Below, piece by piece: positions 7,827-16,419 of a DNA stretch of 64,000 bases. How positions within the stretch are numbered: the first letter of the stretch is position 1; every line of letters starts with the position of its first letter. Made by a program: the position numbers and the translations under genes. The notes under the pieces were generated by a model. It saw nothing but the letters and a program-made list of their open reading frames with translations. It was not told the DNA's origin and ran no database searches. Source of the stretch: Albidovulum marisflavi. Lineage in GTDB: Bacteria; Pseudomonadota; Alphaproteobacteria; Rhodobacterales; Rhodobacteraceae. The stretch covers positions 1,100,001 through 1,164,000 of the forward strand of contig NZ_JAOWKY010000001.1 of assembly GCF_025751435.1 (NCBI RefSeq). The letters are read 5' to 3'.

Positions 7827-8013
7827 TATCGTCTCCAAGCACCGCATTAATTCGATATTTCGGCCCCATTCTTGCCAACTTTCTCACTGATTTTTCAAAG
7901 TCGGGAACAAGCGCGAAGAGTCGCGTAGGGCTGGCTGGACGAACCTGCGGCTTCAACGAAACGGTAACGGATCGGCCGCACGGAGCCGACCTGGTAAGAG
8001 GGAATGTAGGACC

Positions 8014-9255
8014 ATGGCCAACGCAGCGGCTTTGCAGACGGACCCCGCACCGATCATCGCTTGCACGGTGTCGCGTGACGTCAGCGCATTCGATCTTCTG
8101 ATCGAGGACATGGAAACCGAGTTGGGCGACAGCTGGGGTGACCTCGGCTTCGATGACGCTATCGCCTTTCTGTCGCAGCCCGAAGCCGATGCGCTCCAGT
8201 TCATCGCGGTCGCCGTGGACGGCCAGGACGAAAGCGGTATGTCCCGCGTCGGCGACGTCATTGCCGCAGCCAAGGCGAAGAACATCAGGGTGATCCTGAT
8301 CGCCGAGGAAGTCAGCCCGATCGCCCTCCATCAGTTGCTCAAGCTTGGCGCCGACGACTTCGTCCCCTATCCGCTGCCCGAGAACGCGCTGCATGAGGCG
8401 ATTGAGCGCATCCGCCGCGCGCCCGTCGCCGCGCAGGTTCAGGACGCCGCGCCCGACGCGCGCGGTAAGGGCGACCGAGATGGCATGATCCTGCCCGTTC
8501 ACGGGCTTGCGGGCGGTGTCGGGGGGACCACCTTTGCCGTCAACCTCGCTTGGGAACTGGCGATCTCAAACAAGAAGAATCCGCCCAAGGTCTGCTTGCT
8601 GGACCTGGATTTCCAGTATGGCTCCGTGTCGACTTACCTGGACCTGCCGCGCCGCGAAGCGGTGTACGAGATGCTATCCGAAACTGCGAAACTGGATCGG
8701 GATACCTTCATCCAGAGCATGCTGACGTTCAATGACCGCATGCACGTGCTGACCGCACCGGCCGACATGCTTCCACTCGACATCGTCCAGTCCGAGGACA
8801 TCAACCGAATTCTCGATCTGGCGCGCTCGCATTTCGATTTCGTCGTGGTCGACATGCCCAAGACGGTGGTCCAGTGGACCGAGGCGGTGCTGCATCAGTC
8901 AAAGGTGTACTTCGGCATTCTCGAGCTGGACATGCGCTCTGCCCAGAACACGCTGCGCCTGATCCGGGCGCTCAAGTCTGAGGATCTGCCGTTCGAGAAG
9001 CTTCGCTACGTGCTGAACCGTGCGCCGAGCTTCACCGACCTGACCGGGAAGGGCCGCGCCAAGCGTCTGGCCGAAAGCCTGGACATCGCGATCGAGATCC
9101 ACCTTCCCGACGGCGGCAAGGCAATCACCCAAGCCAACGACCAGGGCCTGCCGCTGGCCGAAAACGCAAGCAAGAACCCGCTTCGCAAGGAAATCGCGAA
9201 GCTCGCGGTTTCACTCGTCAATTCGCAGCAGAAGACCGAAGTGGCTTCTTCCTGA
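8014..9255 (+). CDS. cpaE: Tad pilus ATPase-like localisation factor CpaE/TadZ
   Basis: A 413-residue protein. Residues 10-135 form an atypical receiver-like domain. A MinD/ParA-like ATPase domain follows with a deviant Walker motif AGGVGGTT (166-173), in which the Lys of KGGVGKT is replaced by Gly. Then come LLDLDFQYGSVSTYLDL and FVVVDMPKTV. TadZ proteins mark the cell pole and recruit the Tad machine; loss of the P-loop Lys is seen in some TadZ proteins and argues against normal ATP hydrolysis. It lies 15 bases upstream of cpaF. Confidence 0.9.
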   Translation: MANAAALQTDPAPIIACTVSRDVSAFDLLIEDMETELGDSWGDLGFDDAIAFLSQPEADALQFIAVAVDGQDESGMSRVGDVIAAAKAKNIRVILIAEEVSPIALHQLLKLGADDFVPYPLPENALHEAIERIRRAPVAAQVQDAAPDARGKGDRDGMILPVHGLAGGVGGTTFAVNLAWELAISNKKNPPKVCLLDLDFQYGSVSTYLDLPRREAVYEMLSETAKLDRDTFIQSMLTFNDRMHVLTAPADMLPLDIVQSEDINRILDLARSHFDFVVVDMPKTVVQWTEAVLHQSKVYFGILELDMRSAQNTLRLIRALKSEDLPFEKLRYVLNRAPSFTDLTGKGRAKRLAESLDIAIEIHLPDGGKAITQANDQGLPLAENASKNPLRKEIAKLAVSLVNSQQKTEVASS

Positions 9256-9270
9256 TATCCGGGGGTCTGA

Positions 9271-10710
9271 ATGTTTTCTCGTTACAAGAAATCCGCACCA
9301 GTCGCCCAACCGAAACCGGAAGCCGCTCAAGCGCCTGCGGACAAGGCAGGCGAGGCGAAAACGCAGCCCATCCGCCGCTCGAACGTCGGGCATCTGGTGC
9401 CGGCGCATCCAAGCGTGACCGACAAGGAGCGCAAGCGCAAGGAACGTATGGGCGAGCTGAAGGTCGAACTGCACAAGCGGCTCTTGGACAACCTGAACCT
9501 CTCGGCCCTTGAACATGCGACGGAAAGCGACCTGAAGCAGGAAATCGCCTCGATCTCTGCTGAGGCGCTGGAAGAACTGAGCGTCGTCCTGAACAAGGAC
9601 GAACGTTCAATGCTCCACCAGGAGCTTTATGACGAGGTGATGGGCCTTGGCCCGCTGGAGCCGCTGCTCAAGGACGACACGGTCAACGACATCCTGGTCA
9701 ACGGCCCCCAGCAGATCTTCATCGAACGGTCCGGCAAGCTTGAGCTGACCGACATCACCTTCAAGGATGAGCGCCACCTTCTGCGCATCATCGACAAGAT
9801 CGTGTCGGCGGTTGGCCGGCGGGTCGATGAATCGAACCCCTATTGCGACGCCCGTCTGGCGGACGGTTCGCGCTTCAACTGCATGGTGCCGCCGATCGCG
9901 GTCGACGGGTCGCTGGTCTCGATCCGGAAGTTCAAGAAGGACAAGCTTGCCATCGACGACCTGGTGAAGTTTGGCGCCTTCACAGAGGAAATGGCCGCCT
10001 ATCTTCAGGCGGCGGTCGCGACGCGGCTGAACGTCATCGTCTCGGGCGGCACGGGCTCCGGTAAGACGACGACGCTGAACGCCTTGTCGTCCTTCATCGA
10101 CAACAACGAACGCATCCTGACCATCGAGGACACGGCAGAACTTCAGCTTCAGCAGACGCATGTGGGGCGCATGGAAAGCCGTCCCCCGAACGTCGAGGGC
10201 AAGGGCGCGGTCACGCAGCGAGACTGTCTGCGCAACGCGCTTCGGATGCGTCCCGATCGCATCATCGTCGGCGAAACCCGCGGCGAAGAGGTGATCGACA
10301 TGCTTCAGGCCATGAACACCGGCCACGACGGCTCCATGACCACGATCCACGCCAACTCGGCGCGTGACGGCATCAGCCGTCTGGAAAACATGGTCGCGAT
10401 GGCCGGGATCGAAATGCCCATCAAGGCCATCCGCAGCCAGATCGCGAGCGCCGTGAACCTGATCGTGCAGGCTTCGCGTCTTCAGGACGGCTCCCGTCGG
10501 ATGGTGTCGATCACCGAAATCACCGGCATGGAAGGCGACGTCATCTCGATGCAGGAAATCTTCCGCTACGAACGTCTGGGGATTACGCCCGAGGGCAAGA
10601 TCATCGGCCGCTTCACCGCGACGGGCGTGCGCTCGCACTTCTCGGACCGCTTCCGTCAATGGGGCTATGACCTTCCAGCCTCGATCTACGATCCCATCGC
10701 TGCGGAGTAA
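9271..10710 (+). CDS. cpaF: Tad pilus secretion ATPase CpaF/TadA
   Basis: A 479-residue type II/IV secretion ATPase. It shows Walker A GGTGSGKT (259-266), an Asp box ([10 protein letters not shown]), a Walker B-type segment ([14 protein letters not shown]) and a His box ([15 protein letters not shown]). The first 80 residues are a Pro/Ala/Lys-rich low-complexity region. It powers Flp pilus assembly, and usually retraction, at the inner membrane. It is not the tRNA deaminase also called TadA, which lies at 52.6 kb. It is followed after 5 bases by tadB. Confidence 0.95.
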   Translation: MFSRYKKSAPVAQPKPEAAQAPADKAGEAKTQPIRRSNVGHLVPAHPSVTDKERKRKERMGELKVELHKRLLDNLNLSALEHATESDLKQEIASISAEALEELSVVLNKDERSMLHQELYDEVMGLGPLEPLLKDDTVNDILVNGPQQIFIERSGKLELTDITFKDERHLLRIIDKIVSAVGRRVDESNPYCDARLADGSRFNCMVPPIAVDGSLVSIRKFKKDKLAIDDLVKFGAFTEEMAAYLQAAVATRLNVIVSGGTGSGKTTTLNALSSFIDNNERILTIEDTAELQLQQTHVGRMESRPPNVEGKGAVTQRDCLRNALRMRPDRIIVGETRGEEVIDMLQAMNTGHDGSMTTIHANSARDGISRLENMVAMAGIEMPIKAIRSQIASAVNLIVQASRLQDGSRRMVSITEITGMEGDVISMQEIFRYERLGITPEGKIIGRFTATGVRSHFSDRFRQWGYDLPASIYDPIAAE

Positions 10711-10715
10711 GGCGC

Positions 10716-11684
10716 ATGATCCTCAGCCCCACCCCAATCATCTACGGCCTGATCTTCCTGGCGGTCCTGCTGCTGGTCGAGGGCCTGTACCTGCTGTTCT
10801 TCGGCAAGTCGATTTCGTTGAACAACAAGGTGAACCGGCGCCTCGCGCTTCTGGAAAAGGGCGGCCAGCGCGAACAGGTTCTGGAACAGCTCCGCAAGGA
10901 GGCCAGCCAGCACCTGAAATCGAAGGGCATCCCGCTATATTCCATCCTCGCCTCGAAGGCGCAGAAGGCGAATATCGCCTTTTCGCCGAAGGCGCTTGTG
11001 CTTGTGATGGCACTGCTTTCCGTCGTGGCCTTCATGGGATTGAAAATAGGCACCCAGGCATCGACGCCGGTGCAGATCGCCCTTGGCATCACGATGGGCG
11101 TCGGCGCCGTCTACATCTGGGTCAGCGGCAAGGCCAAGAAGCGGCTTGCAAAGATCGAGGAGCAGCTGCCCGAAGCAATTGAACTGATGGTCCGCAGCCT
11201 GCGGGTCGGGCACCCGTTCTCCTCGGCGATCCAGATTGTCGCCAAGGAAGTCGCCGACCCGCTGGGAAGCGAGTTCGGCATGATCGCGGACGAAAGCGCC
11301 TATGGCCGCGAGGTTTCGGAATCGCTCAAGGACCTTGCCGAACGCATGGACATGCAGGACCTGCGCTTCCTTGCCGTTGCGGTGACGATCCAGCAGCAGT
11401 CGGGCGGCAACCTTGCGGAAATTCTCGATGGTCTGGCCAAGGTGGTGCGCGCCCGGTTCCGGCTTTTCCGTCGCGTCAAGGCGATCACGGCGGAGGCCAA
11501 GTGGTCCGGCAACTTCCTGTCGGCCTTCCCGCTGCTTGCCCTTGTCGCGATCCAGGTCGCGAAGCCGGACTATTTCGACAAGGTGAAGGACAGCCCTTAC
11601 TTCATCTACGCGGCACTGGTCGTGGCCTTCATGCTGGCGCTGAATCTGGTGTTCATGCGCATCATGACCAACATCAAGGTCTGA
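10716..11684 (+). CDS. tadB: Tad pilus inner-membrane platform protein TadB (CpaG)
   Basis: A 322-residue GspF-like protein. It has an N-terminal membrane helix, a pair near 95-140 and two C-terminal segments (FLSAFPLLALVAIQVA and YFIYAALVVAFMLALNLVFM). The cytosolic GspF/T2SSF domain reads LPEAIELMVRSLRVGHPFSSAIQ, then EFGMIADESAYGREVSESLKDLAERM and VAVTIQQQSGGNLAEILDGL. TadB pairs with TadC to form the platform that CpaF turns. It is tightly packed between cpaF and tadC. Confidence 0.92.
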   Translation: MILSPTPIIYGLIFLAVLLLVEGLYLLFFGKSISLNNKVNRRLALLEKGGQREQVLEQLRKEASQHLKSKGIPLYSILASKAQKANIAFSPKALVLVMALLSVVAFMGLKIGTQASTPVQIALGITMGVGAVYIWVSGKAKKRLAKIEEQLPEAIELMVRSLRVGHPFSSAIQIVAKEVADPLGSEFGMIADESAYGREVSESLKDLAERMDMQDLRFLAVAVTIQQQSGGNLAEILDGLAKVVRARFRLFRRVKAITAEAKWSGNFLSAFPLLALVAIQVAKPDYFDKVKDSPYFIYAALVVAFMLALNLVFMRIMTNIKV

Positions 11685-11693
11685 GGCAAAGAC

Positions 11694-12683
11694 ATGGAAA
11701 TTATCAACACGATCAACGCGATTCTGCTCGAGAAACTTGGGCCGCTCGGGCCGCTAGCCGCGGTGGGCTTCCTGGGCGCCCTGCTGATCATCGTGACCCT
11801 GCCGACGCTGCTGAAACGCCGCATCGATCCGCTGAGCAAGCTGCGCGACGCCCAGCGGGCCGGCAACAGCGCTGCCGGCAAGGGCCAGGCCAAGCCCCTG
11901 CGCATGGGGGGGCGCGGCGAAAAGCTGGACAAGTTCGCCGCCTTCCTTGAGCCGCAGACCGAAGAGGAAATGACATCAGCGCGCCTCAAGCTCATGCGCG
12001 CGGGATATCGTGGCAAGCACGCCGTCAGAACCTTCCACGCGATTCAGTTTGTACTTGGCGTGACCTTCCTTCTGCTGGGCGCAGGCTTCGTGCTCTACAA
12101 GTCCACGACCGGAGAGATCAGCACAACGACGCTGGCGCTTTTCGGGGTCGGCCCCGGCATCGTCGGCTACTTCCTGCCGCGCTATTGGATTGAGCGTCGC
12201 TTGCAGATGCGCCAGCAGGAAATTCAGGACGGGTTTCCAGATGCGCTCGACATGCTTCTGGTCTGTGTTGAAGCCGGCCAGTCGCTGGACCAGGGGATCG
12301 TCCGGGTCGCGCGCGAGATCGCGGTCGGCTACCCCGCACTTGCCGAGGAACTCAGCACTGTTTCCGCCGAGGTGAAGGCCGGCAAGGAAAAGACATCGGT
12401 TTTGCGCGCCTTTGCCGAGCGCGCAGGCGTTCAGGACGTGTCGTCCTTTGTCACGGTGATGATCCAGTCGCAGACCTTCGGGACGTCGATCGCAGAAGCC
12501 CTGCGGGTCTACGCGTCGGAAATGCGGGACAAGCGGGTGATGCGCGCCGAAGAGGCTGCGAACAAGCTTCCGACGAAGATCACGCTTGGCACGATGATGT
12601 TTACCGTGCCTCCGCTGCTGATCGTCATTGTCGGCCCGTCCGTCTACGCTATGTTGGAGGCGTTCGCCAACTTCAAGATCTAG
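11694..12683 (+). CDS. tadC: Tad pilus inner-membrane platform protein TadC (CpaH)
   Basis: A 329-residue GspF-like protein. An N-terminal helix (LGPLAAVGFLGALLIIVTLPTLL) and a second helix pair near 120-160 are visible. The T2SSF domain reads FPDALDMLLVCVEAGQSLDQGIVRVA, then EELSTVSAEVKAGKEKTSVL and FVTVMIQSQTFGTSIAEALRVYASEMR. A closing membrane segment ends the protein. It should be the partner of TadB. The next gene begins 4 bases after its stop. Confidence 0.92.
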   Translation: MEIINTINAILLEKLGPLGPLAAVGFLGALLIIVTLPTLLKRRIDPLSKLRDAQRAGNSAAGKGQAKPLRMGGRGEKLDKFAAFLEPQTEEEMTSARLKLMRAGYRGKHAVRTFHAIQFVLGVTFLLLGAGFVLYKSTTGEISTTTLALFGVGPGIVGYFLPRYWIERRLQMRQQEIQDGFPDALDMLLVCVEAGQSLDQGIVRVAREIAVGYPALAEELSTVSAEVKAGKEKTSVLRAFAERAGVQDVSSFVTVMIQSQTFGTSIAEALRVYASEMRDKRVMRAEEAANKLPTKITLGTMMFTVPPLLIVIVGPSVYAMLEAFANFKI

Positions 12684-12687
12684 GTTC

Positions 12688-13257
12688 ATGCTGCGCCACA
12701 CCACGGCCCTTGCTGCTGCAACTTTCGCCCTCGCCGCCTGTCAGATGTCCGGCGATCCGTTCCGGAAGTCGGACTCGCCCTTCGCGCCGTCGCTCGACGC
12801 ATCGGCCGAGGAATCGGTCGACGGGTTGATTGTCGGCCACCGTCTTATGGCGGCAGGTGAGTACGAGTTGGCTTTGAAGGCCTATTATCGTGCCGCTTCC
12901 GAACGCGGGGCCACGGTGGACGTCTATTCCGCGATCGGTTCGGCGAACCTGCATCTGGGACGACTGGGGCAGGCAGAACGCAATCTTCGCAACGCGATCG
13001 ATCTTGACGAAAGCTTTGTGCCAGCCTGGAACAACCTGGGGGTCGTCCTGATGGAAAAGGGCGAAGTCGCCGAGGCAAGCCAGACGTTCCAGACGGCCTT
13101 TGCGCTGGACAGTGGCCGAACGGACGCCATACGCGAAAATCTGCGCCGCGCCCTCGCCATGCGAGACGATCCCGACTATGGTTCCGAGCACAAAGAAGAA
13201 GAATTCTCACTCGTGCGGCGTGGGGGCGGTGTTTACCTTCTGCTCACGGTGAAGTGA
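12688..13257 (+). CDS. TadD-type TPR lipoprotein 1
   Basis: A 189-residue protein with a lipobox (TFALAAC). TPR units follow: GHRLMAAGEYELALKAYYRAASE, SAIGSANLHLGRLGQAERNLRNAI and AWNNLGVVLMEKGEVAEASQTFQTAF. TadD proteins are outer-membrane pilotin-like lipoproteins that help the secretin. The internal ATG was chosen because it opens the lipoprotein signal and lies just after tadC. A second TPR lipoprotein overlaps its stop, so two TadD-like proteins are made in tandem. Confidence 0.82.
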   Translation: MLRHTTALAAATFALAACQMSGDPFRKSDSPFAPSLDASAEESVDGLIVGHRLMAAGEYELALKAYYRAASERGATVDVYSAIGSANLHLGRLGQAERNLRNAIDLDESFVPAWNNLGVVLMEKGEVAEASQTFQTAFALDSGRTDAIRENLRRALAMRDDPDYGSEHKEEEFSLVRRGGGVYLLLTVK

Positions 13258-13283
13258 GGCCAGAGCAGCAAGGGACGCAGAAC

Positions 13284-14129
13284 ATGCGCCAGTCGGTTCA
13301 TTTGATACTTGTCGTCGCAGGCGCGCTTGGCCTGTCGGCGTGTAACCAGCAGAAAGACGAGGACGTTCAGGATGCCCTGAACAGCATAAACGTCATTGAT
13401 GAAAGCAACCTCAATGACGTCATGCTCACCTCGGCCGACCCGCAGGAAGCGGTGGCGTATTTTCAGCGCGCGGTGCGGGAAAAACCCAACCGTGTCGACC
13501 TCAAGCGGGGTCTGGCAAAGTCGCTGATCCGGGCCAACAAGCCGGTGGAGGCGACCAAGGTTCTGGGCGAGATCATCCAGGGTCCGGGCGGCACAAGCGA
13601 GGACCGGGTGCTTTTGGCCGATGCCCTTATCCGGTCCAACGAATGGAAGCGCGCGGAGGTAGAGCTCAATGCCGTCCCGCCGACCTACGAAACCTTCGAC
13701 CGCTACCGGCTTGAGGCGATGATCGCCGACGCGAACAAGAGATGGGACAAGGCGGACAGCTTCTACGACACCGCTGCCGGCATGACCACGCGTCCGGCGG
13801 GCGTCCTGAACAACTGGGGCTATTCAAAGCTGACGCGCGGCGACTATCCGGGCGCGGAAAAGCTGTTCGGTCAGGCGTTGACCTATGACCGCAACATGTT
13901 CGTTGCCAAGAACAACCTGGTTCTGGCCCGCGCGGCGCAACGCAAATACGACCTGCCGATCATTTCGATGACCCAGGTGGAACGCGCGCAGCTGCTATAC
14001 ACGATCGCGCTGTCGGCGATCAAACAGGGCGACGTCGTGATCGGGCGCGGACTTTTGGAAGACGCGATCGAAACCCATCCGCAGCATTTCGAAGAAGCCG
14101 TGCGCGCGCTTGAAGCACTCAACACCTAA
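13284..14129 (+). CDS. TadD-type TPR lipoprotein 2
   Basis: A 281-residue protein starting MRQSVHLILVVAGALGLSAC (lipobox LSAC). TPR-like repeats cover most of the rest, for example PQEAVAYFQRAVREKPNRVDLKRGLAKSL and NNWGYSKLTRGDYPGAEKLFGQAL. The ATG that opens the signal peptide is preferred over an ATG 30 bases upstream that overlaps the previous gene. It probably works with the first TPR lipoprotein in secretin assembly. The tadV peptidase starts 12 bases after its stop. Confidence 0.82.
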   Translation: MRQSVHLILVVAGALGLSACNQQKDEDVQDALNSINVIDESNLNDVMLTSADPQEAVAYFQRAVREKPNRVDLKRGLAKSLIRANKPVEATKVLGEIIQGPGGTSEDRVLLADALIRSNEWKRAEVELNAVPPTYETFDRYRLEAMIADANKRWDKADSFYDTAAGMTTRPAGVLNNWGYSKLTRGDYPGAEKLFGQALTYDRNMFVAKNNLVLARAAQRKYDLPIISMTQVERAQLLYTIALSAIKQGDVVIGRGLLEDAIETHPQHFEEAVRALEALNT

Positions 14130-14141
14130 CAAGGGGCAGCC

Positions 14142-14669
14142 ATGCTGGATCTGAACGCAAACCAGGTGCATCTGGTCTTCTTTGTGCTGATGCTGCCAAT
14201 CGCCATTTGGGTGATGCTGTCCGACCTGAGATCCATGCGGATCCCGAACCTTGCGGTTCTGGCTACGGTGGTGGTCTTTGCGGTGGCGGGTTTCATCGTG
14301 TTGCCGACCGAGGTCTGGCTCTGGCGCTGGGTCAATCTTGTCGTTGTGCTGGCCATCGGCGTGGTCTTGCATGTCGTAGCCCGCGTCGGCGAGGGTGACG
14401 TGAAGTTCGCGGCCGCAGCCGCGCCCTTTTTCGCCCAGGGTCACGTGTCGATCGTGATCTTTCTGCTGGCAGCCTGTCTTCTGGCGGCCTTCGTCGCCCA
14501 TCGCCTGGTGCGCAGGGTATCGGCAATTCGTTCGCTGGCGCCCGACTGGGCATCCTGGACGCGCAAGGAATTCCCAATGGGCGTCGCACTGGCCGCGACG
14601 CTCATGGCTTATCTGGCGTCGCTGGCGTTCCCCTCGCTCACGCTCGCGCTGATGTCCATGAGGATGTAA
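14142..14669 (+). CDS. cpaA: Prepilin peptidase TadV/CpaA (A24 family)
   Basis: A 175-residue polytopic aspartic protease. The first catalytic Asp lies in VMLSDLRSMRIPN and the second in GEGDVKFAAAAAPF (the GxGD motif). About five membrane helices are visible. It should cut the Flp leaders after Gly. The gene overlaps by about 60 bases, tail to tail, with a membrane-protein gene on the other strand. It is the last recognisable tad gene before the strand switch. Confidence 0.9.
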   Translation: MLDLNANQVHLVFFVLMLPIAIWVMLSDLRSMRIPNLAVLATVVVFAVAGFIVLPTEVWLWRWVNLVVVLAIGVVLHVVARVGEGDVKFAAAAAPFFAQGHVSIVIFLLAACLLAAFVAHRLVRRVSAIRSLAPDWASWTRKEFPMGVALAATLMAYLASLAFPSLTLALMSMRM

Positions 14670-16270
14670 AGCGGGGTCCGGTGCACCTCGGTCATGGTCC
14701 AGCCTTTCCGCTCCATCTCCTCCAGGAAGTTCTTTCTGGCCTTGCCCGAGATCGGGCATAGCGGGATCAGCAGATAGTCTGATTGTGCAAGTCCGGAAAG
14801 GCGCCCGTAGTACCATGGCGCGGCTCTTTCCACCCTTGCCAGGTCCCCATAGGTCCAGAAGCTTGACAGAATGTCCGCAGCCATGACGGCCTTGCCGGCA
14901 TAGCCGTTCCGTTCCAGATCGTCTGCCGCCGCGGCCAGCCATGTCGTGAACCCGCCTTGCAGCGTGCAGTCTGGCAGGATCTCTCCGTCCGGAAGGACGG
15001 TCCGGTTTTCGGAACCATCCTCCTCATCGGCGGCAAGCGAGGCAACCTGCCACTCGGGCCCGTCCAGAGCCACGATTGCCCGTGTCCGCACCATGCGGGA
15101 ACGGTTGGCGAACAGGTCGGACGTGGGCCCCGCGCCGCCCAGCAGTGGGCGCATGTCCGCAAGCTGCAGGTTCAGATGCTTGACGGGGCTGATCAACAGG
15201 TTCTGGACCGAGGCATAGCCGGCGCCGACAAAAACCCCTGCCGCGATCAGGGTCCATTGCGATGGCCGCAGGCCCAGGCTACGTGTCCCCTCGTCTTCGC
15301 GCCACAGTGCAACAAGGCAGATCAGAACCAGCACGATCCATTGTGGGTCGTTCCCGAAGTTCTGATACACGACATAGGCAAAGGGGATGTAGAGCAGCAA
15401 AAGCAGCAGCCCCTCGGTCAAGTGCCCGGCCTTGCGTGCGATGATGACCGTTCCGATGAGGGCCAGGTTCCCCGCGAGGTACGCCGAACCGCCAAGAATG
15501 TCCGAAAGTTCGTCCCCTGGACGTTCCCGAACGGTCGAGGTTGCTACCGTGAGAAGGTCCGCCAGATAGGCAAGCCAGAACCGCGGCCCTGCCACAAGCG
15601 TCACCACCGCCATCACCAACAGCCCTGCCAGCACAGCGACCAGAAGCGTGCGCCACCACTTGCGCGTGATCAGTCCGACCAGGACGACCGGGGCGAAGGC
15701 GACAAAATAGGTCATCTTGATCAAGGCAAGAGCGGCAAGGCCCAGGCCCAGGACGATGCCGTCCTGCACCTGTGCCGGGGTGTCGCGGGGCGCAATCAGG
15801 ACCTGCAGAAGCACGACATAGGCGATAGCCCAGGACCAGCGGTTGTAGTGCATCGAAAGGGAGACCGTGGTCGTGTCGCCCCCATGCACCAACGCAATGC
15901 ACAGCACCAGCACATAGCCCACGAAGGCGTAGGCCAGGAGGCCGTCCAGGCGCGTTGCGGCGACCCGGATTGCCGCGGGGGCGATGAGAACCGCGACAAG
16001 GATCTGCGCCAGCAGAAATGCGTGGCCGATCCCGAAGCCCAGCTTGACGAAAAGCGCGATCGGCGCAGCCGACAGCACGCCCAGCGGCGTCATGAAGTCC
16101 AGATGCGGCCACTCTCCTGCCGCCATTCGCAGCACGATATCGGCCAGATGAATGGCGTCGCCTTCGTGCATGGCAAGGTAAAGGCCGCCCTTGAAAAGCG
16201 TCAGCGCCGCAACAATTGCGATCAAAGCAACGGAAAATCCCGACAGCCGCCACAATTGCGTTCTGTTCAT
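14609..16270 (-). CDS. Polytopic membrane protein, GT-C glycosyltransferase-like
   Basis: About 553 residues with some ten membrane helices in the first 360, then a soluble region of about 170 residues. The first periplasmic loop carries acidic residues (LAMHEGDAIHLAD) followed by GEWPHLDFMTPLG. This layout resembles GT-C enzymes, which use polyprenyl-phospho-sugars and keep acidic residues in loop 1. The soluble tail reads MVRTRAIVALDGPEW and DYLLIPLCPISGKARKNF. I recognise no precise family. Two starts nine codons apart are possible, and I took the inner ATG. It converges on tadV with an overlap. The assignment is tentative. Confidence 0.6.
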   Translation of the reverse strand: MNRTQLWRLSGFSVALIAIVAALTLFKGGLYLAMHEGDAIHLADIVLRMAAGEWPHLDFMTPLGVLSAAPIALFVKLGFGIGHAFLLAQILVAVLIAPAAIRVAATRLDGLLAYAFVGYVLVLCIALVHGGDTTTVSLSMHYNRWSWAIAYVVLLQVLIAPRDTPAQVQDGIVLGLGLAALALIKMTYFVAFAPVVLVGLITRKWWRTLLVAVLAGLLVMAVVTLVAGPRFWLAYLADLLTVATSTVRERPGDELSDILGGSAYLAGNLALIGTVIIARKAGHLTEGLLLLLLYIPFAYVVYQNFGNDPQWIVLVLICLVALWREDEGTRSLGLRPSQWTLIAAGVFVGAGYASVQNLLISPVKHLNLQLADMRPLLGGAGPTSDLFANRSRMVRTRAIVALDGPEWQVASLAADEEDGSENRTVLPDGEILPDCTLQGGFTTWLAAAADDLERNGYAGKAVMAADILSSFWTYGDLARVERAAPWYYGRLSGLAQSDYLLIPLCPISGKARKNFLEEMERKGWTMTEVHRTPLYILMDISASVSEGNASDAR

Positions 16271-16419
16271 GTCCCTGAATCCCGCCTCAATTTCCATTTT
16301 TTAGCCACAATAGCTTCGCAGGATGCACAAGGGAATCCTGATGAGGACTCCTGCCGAACTATCTGATCGGCACTGCGGAAATATCCGCCCTGAACTGGAT
16401 CGGTAAGGGGGTCAAGCCG

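Noticed and set aside
7827-8013. Promoter of the cpaE-tadV unit
   Set aside because: A promoter must be near, because a strong terminator precedes it, but no -35/-10 pair stood out enough to place it.
14957-16366. 469-codon plus-strand frame opposite the membrane protein gene
   Set aside because: Composition is typical of antisense in GC-rich DNA, with no helices or motifs. The minus-strand frame has about ten regular membrane segments.
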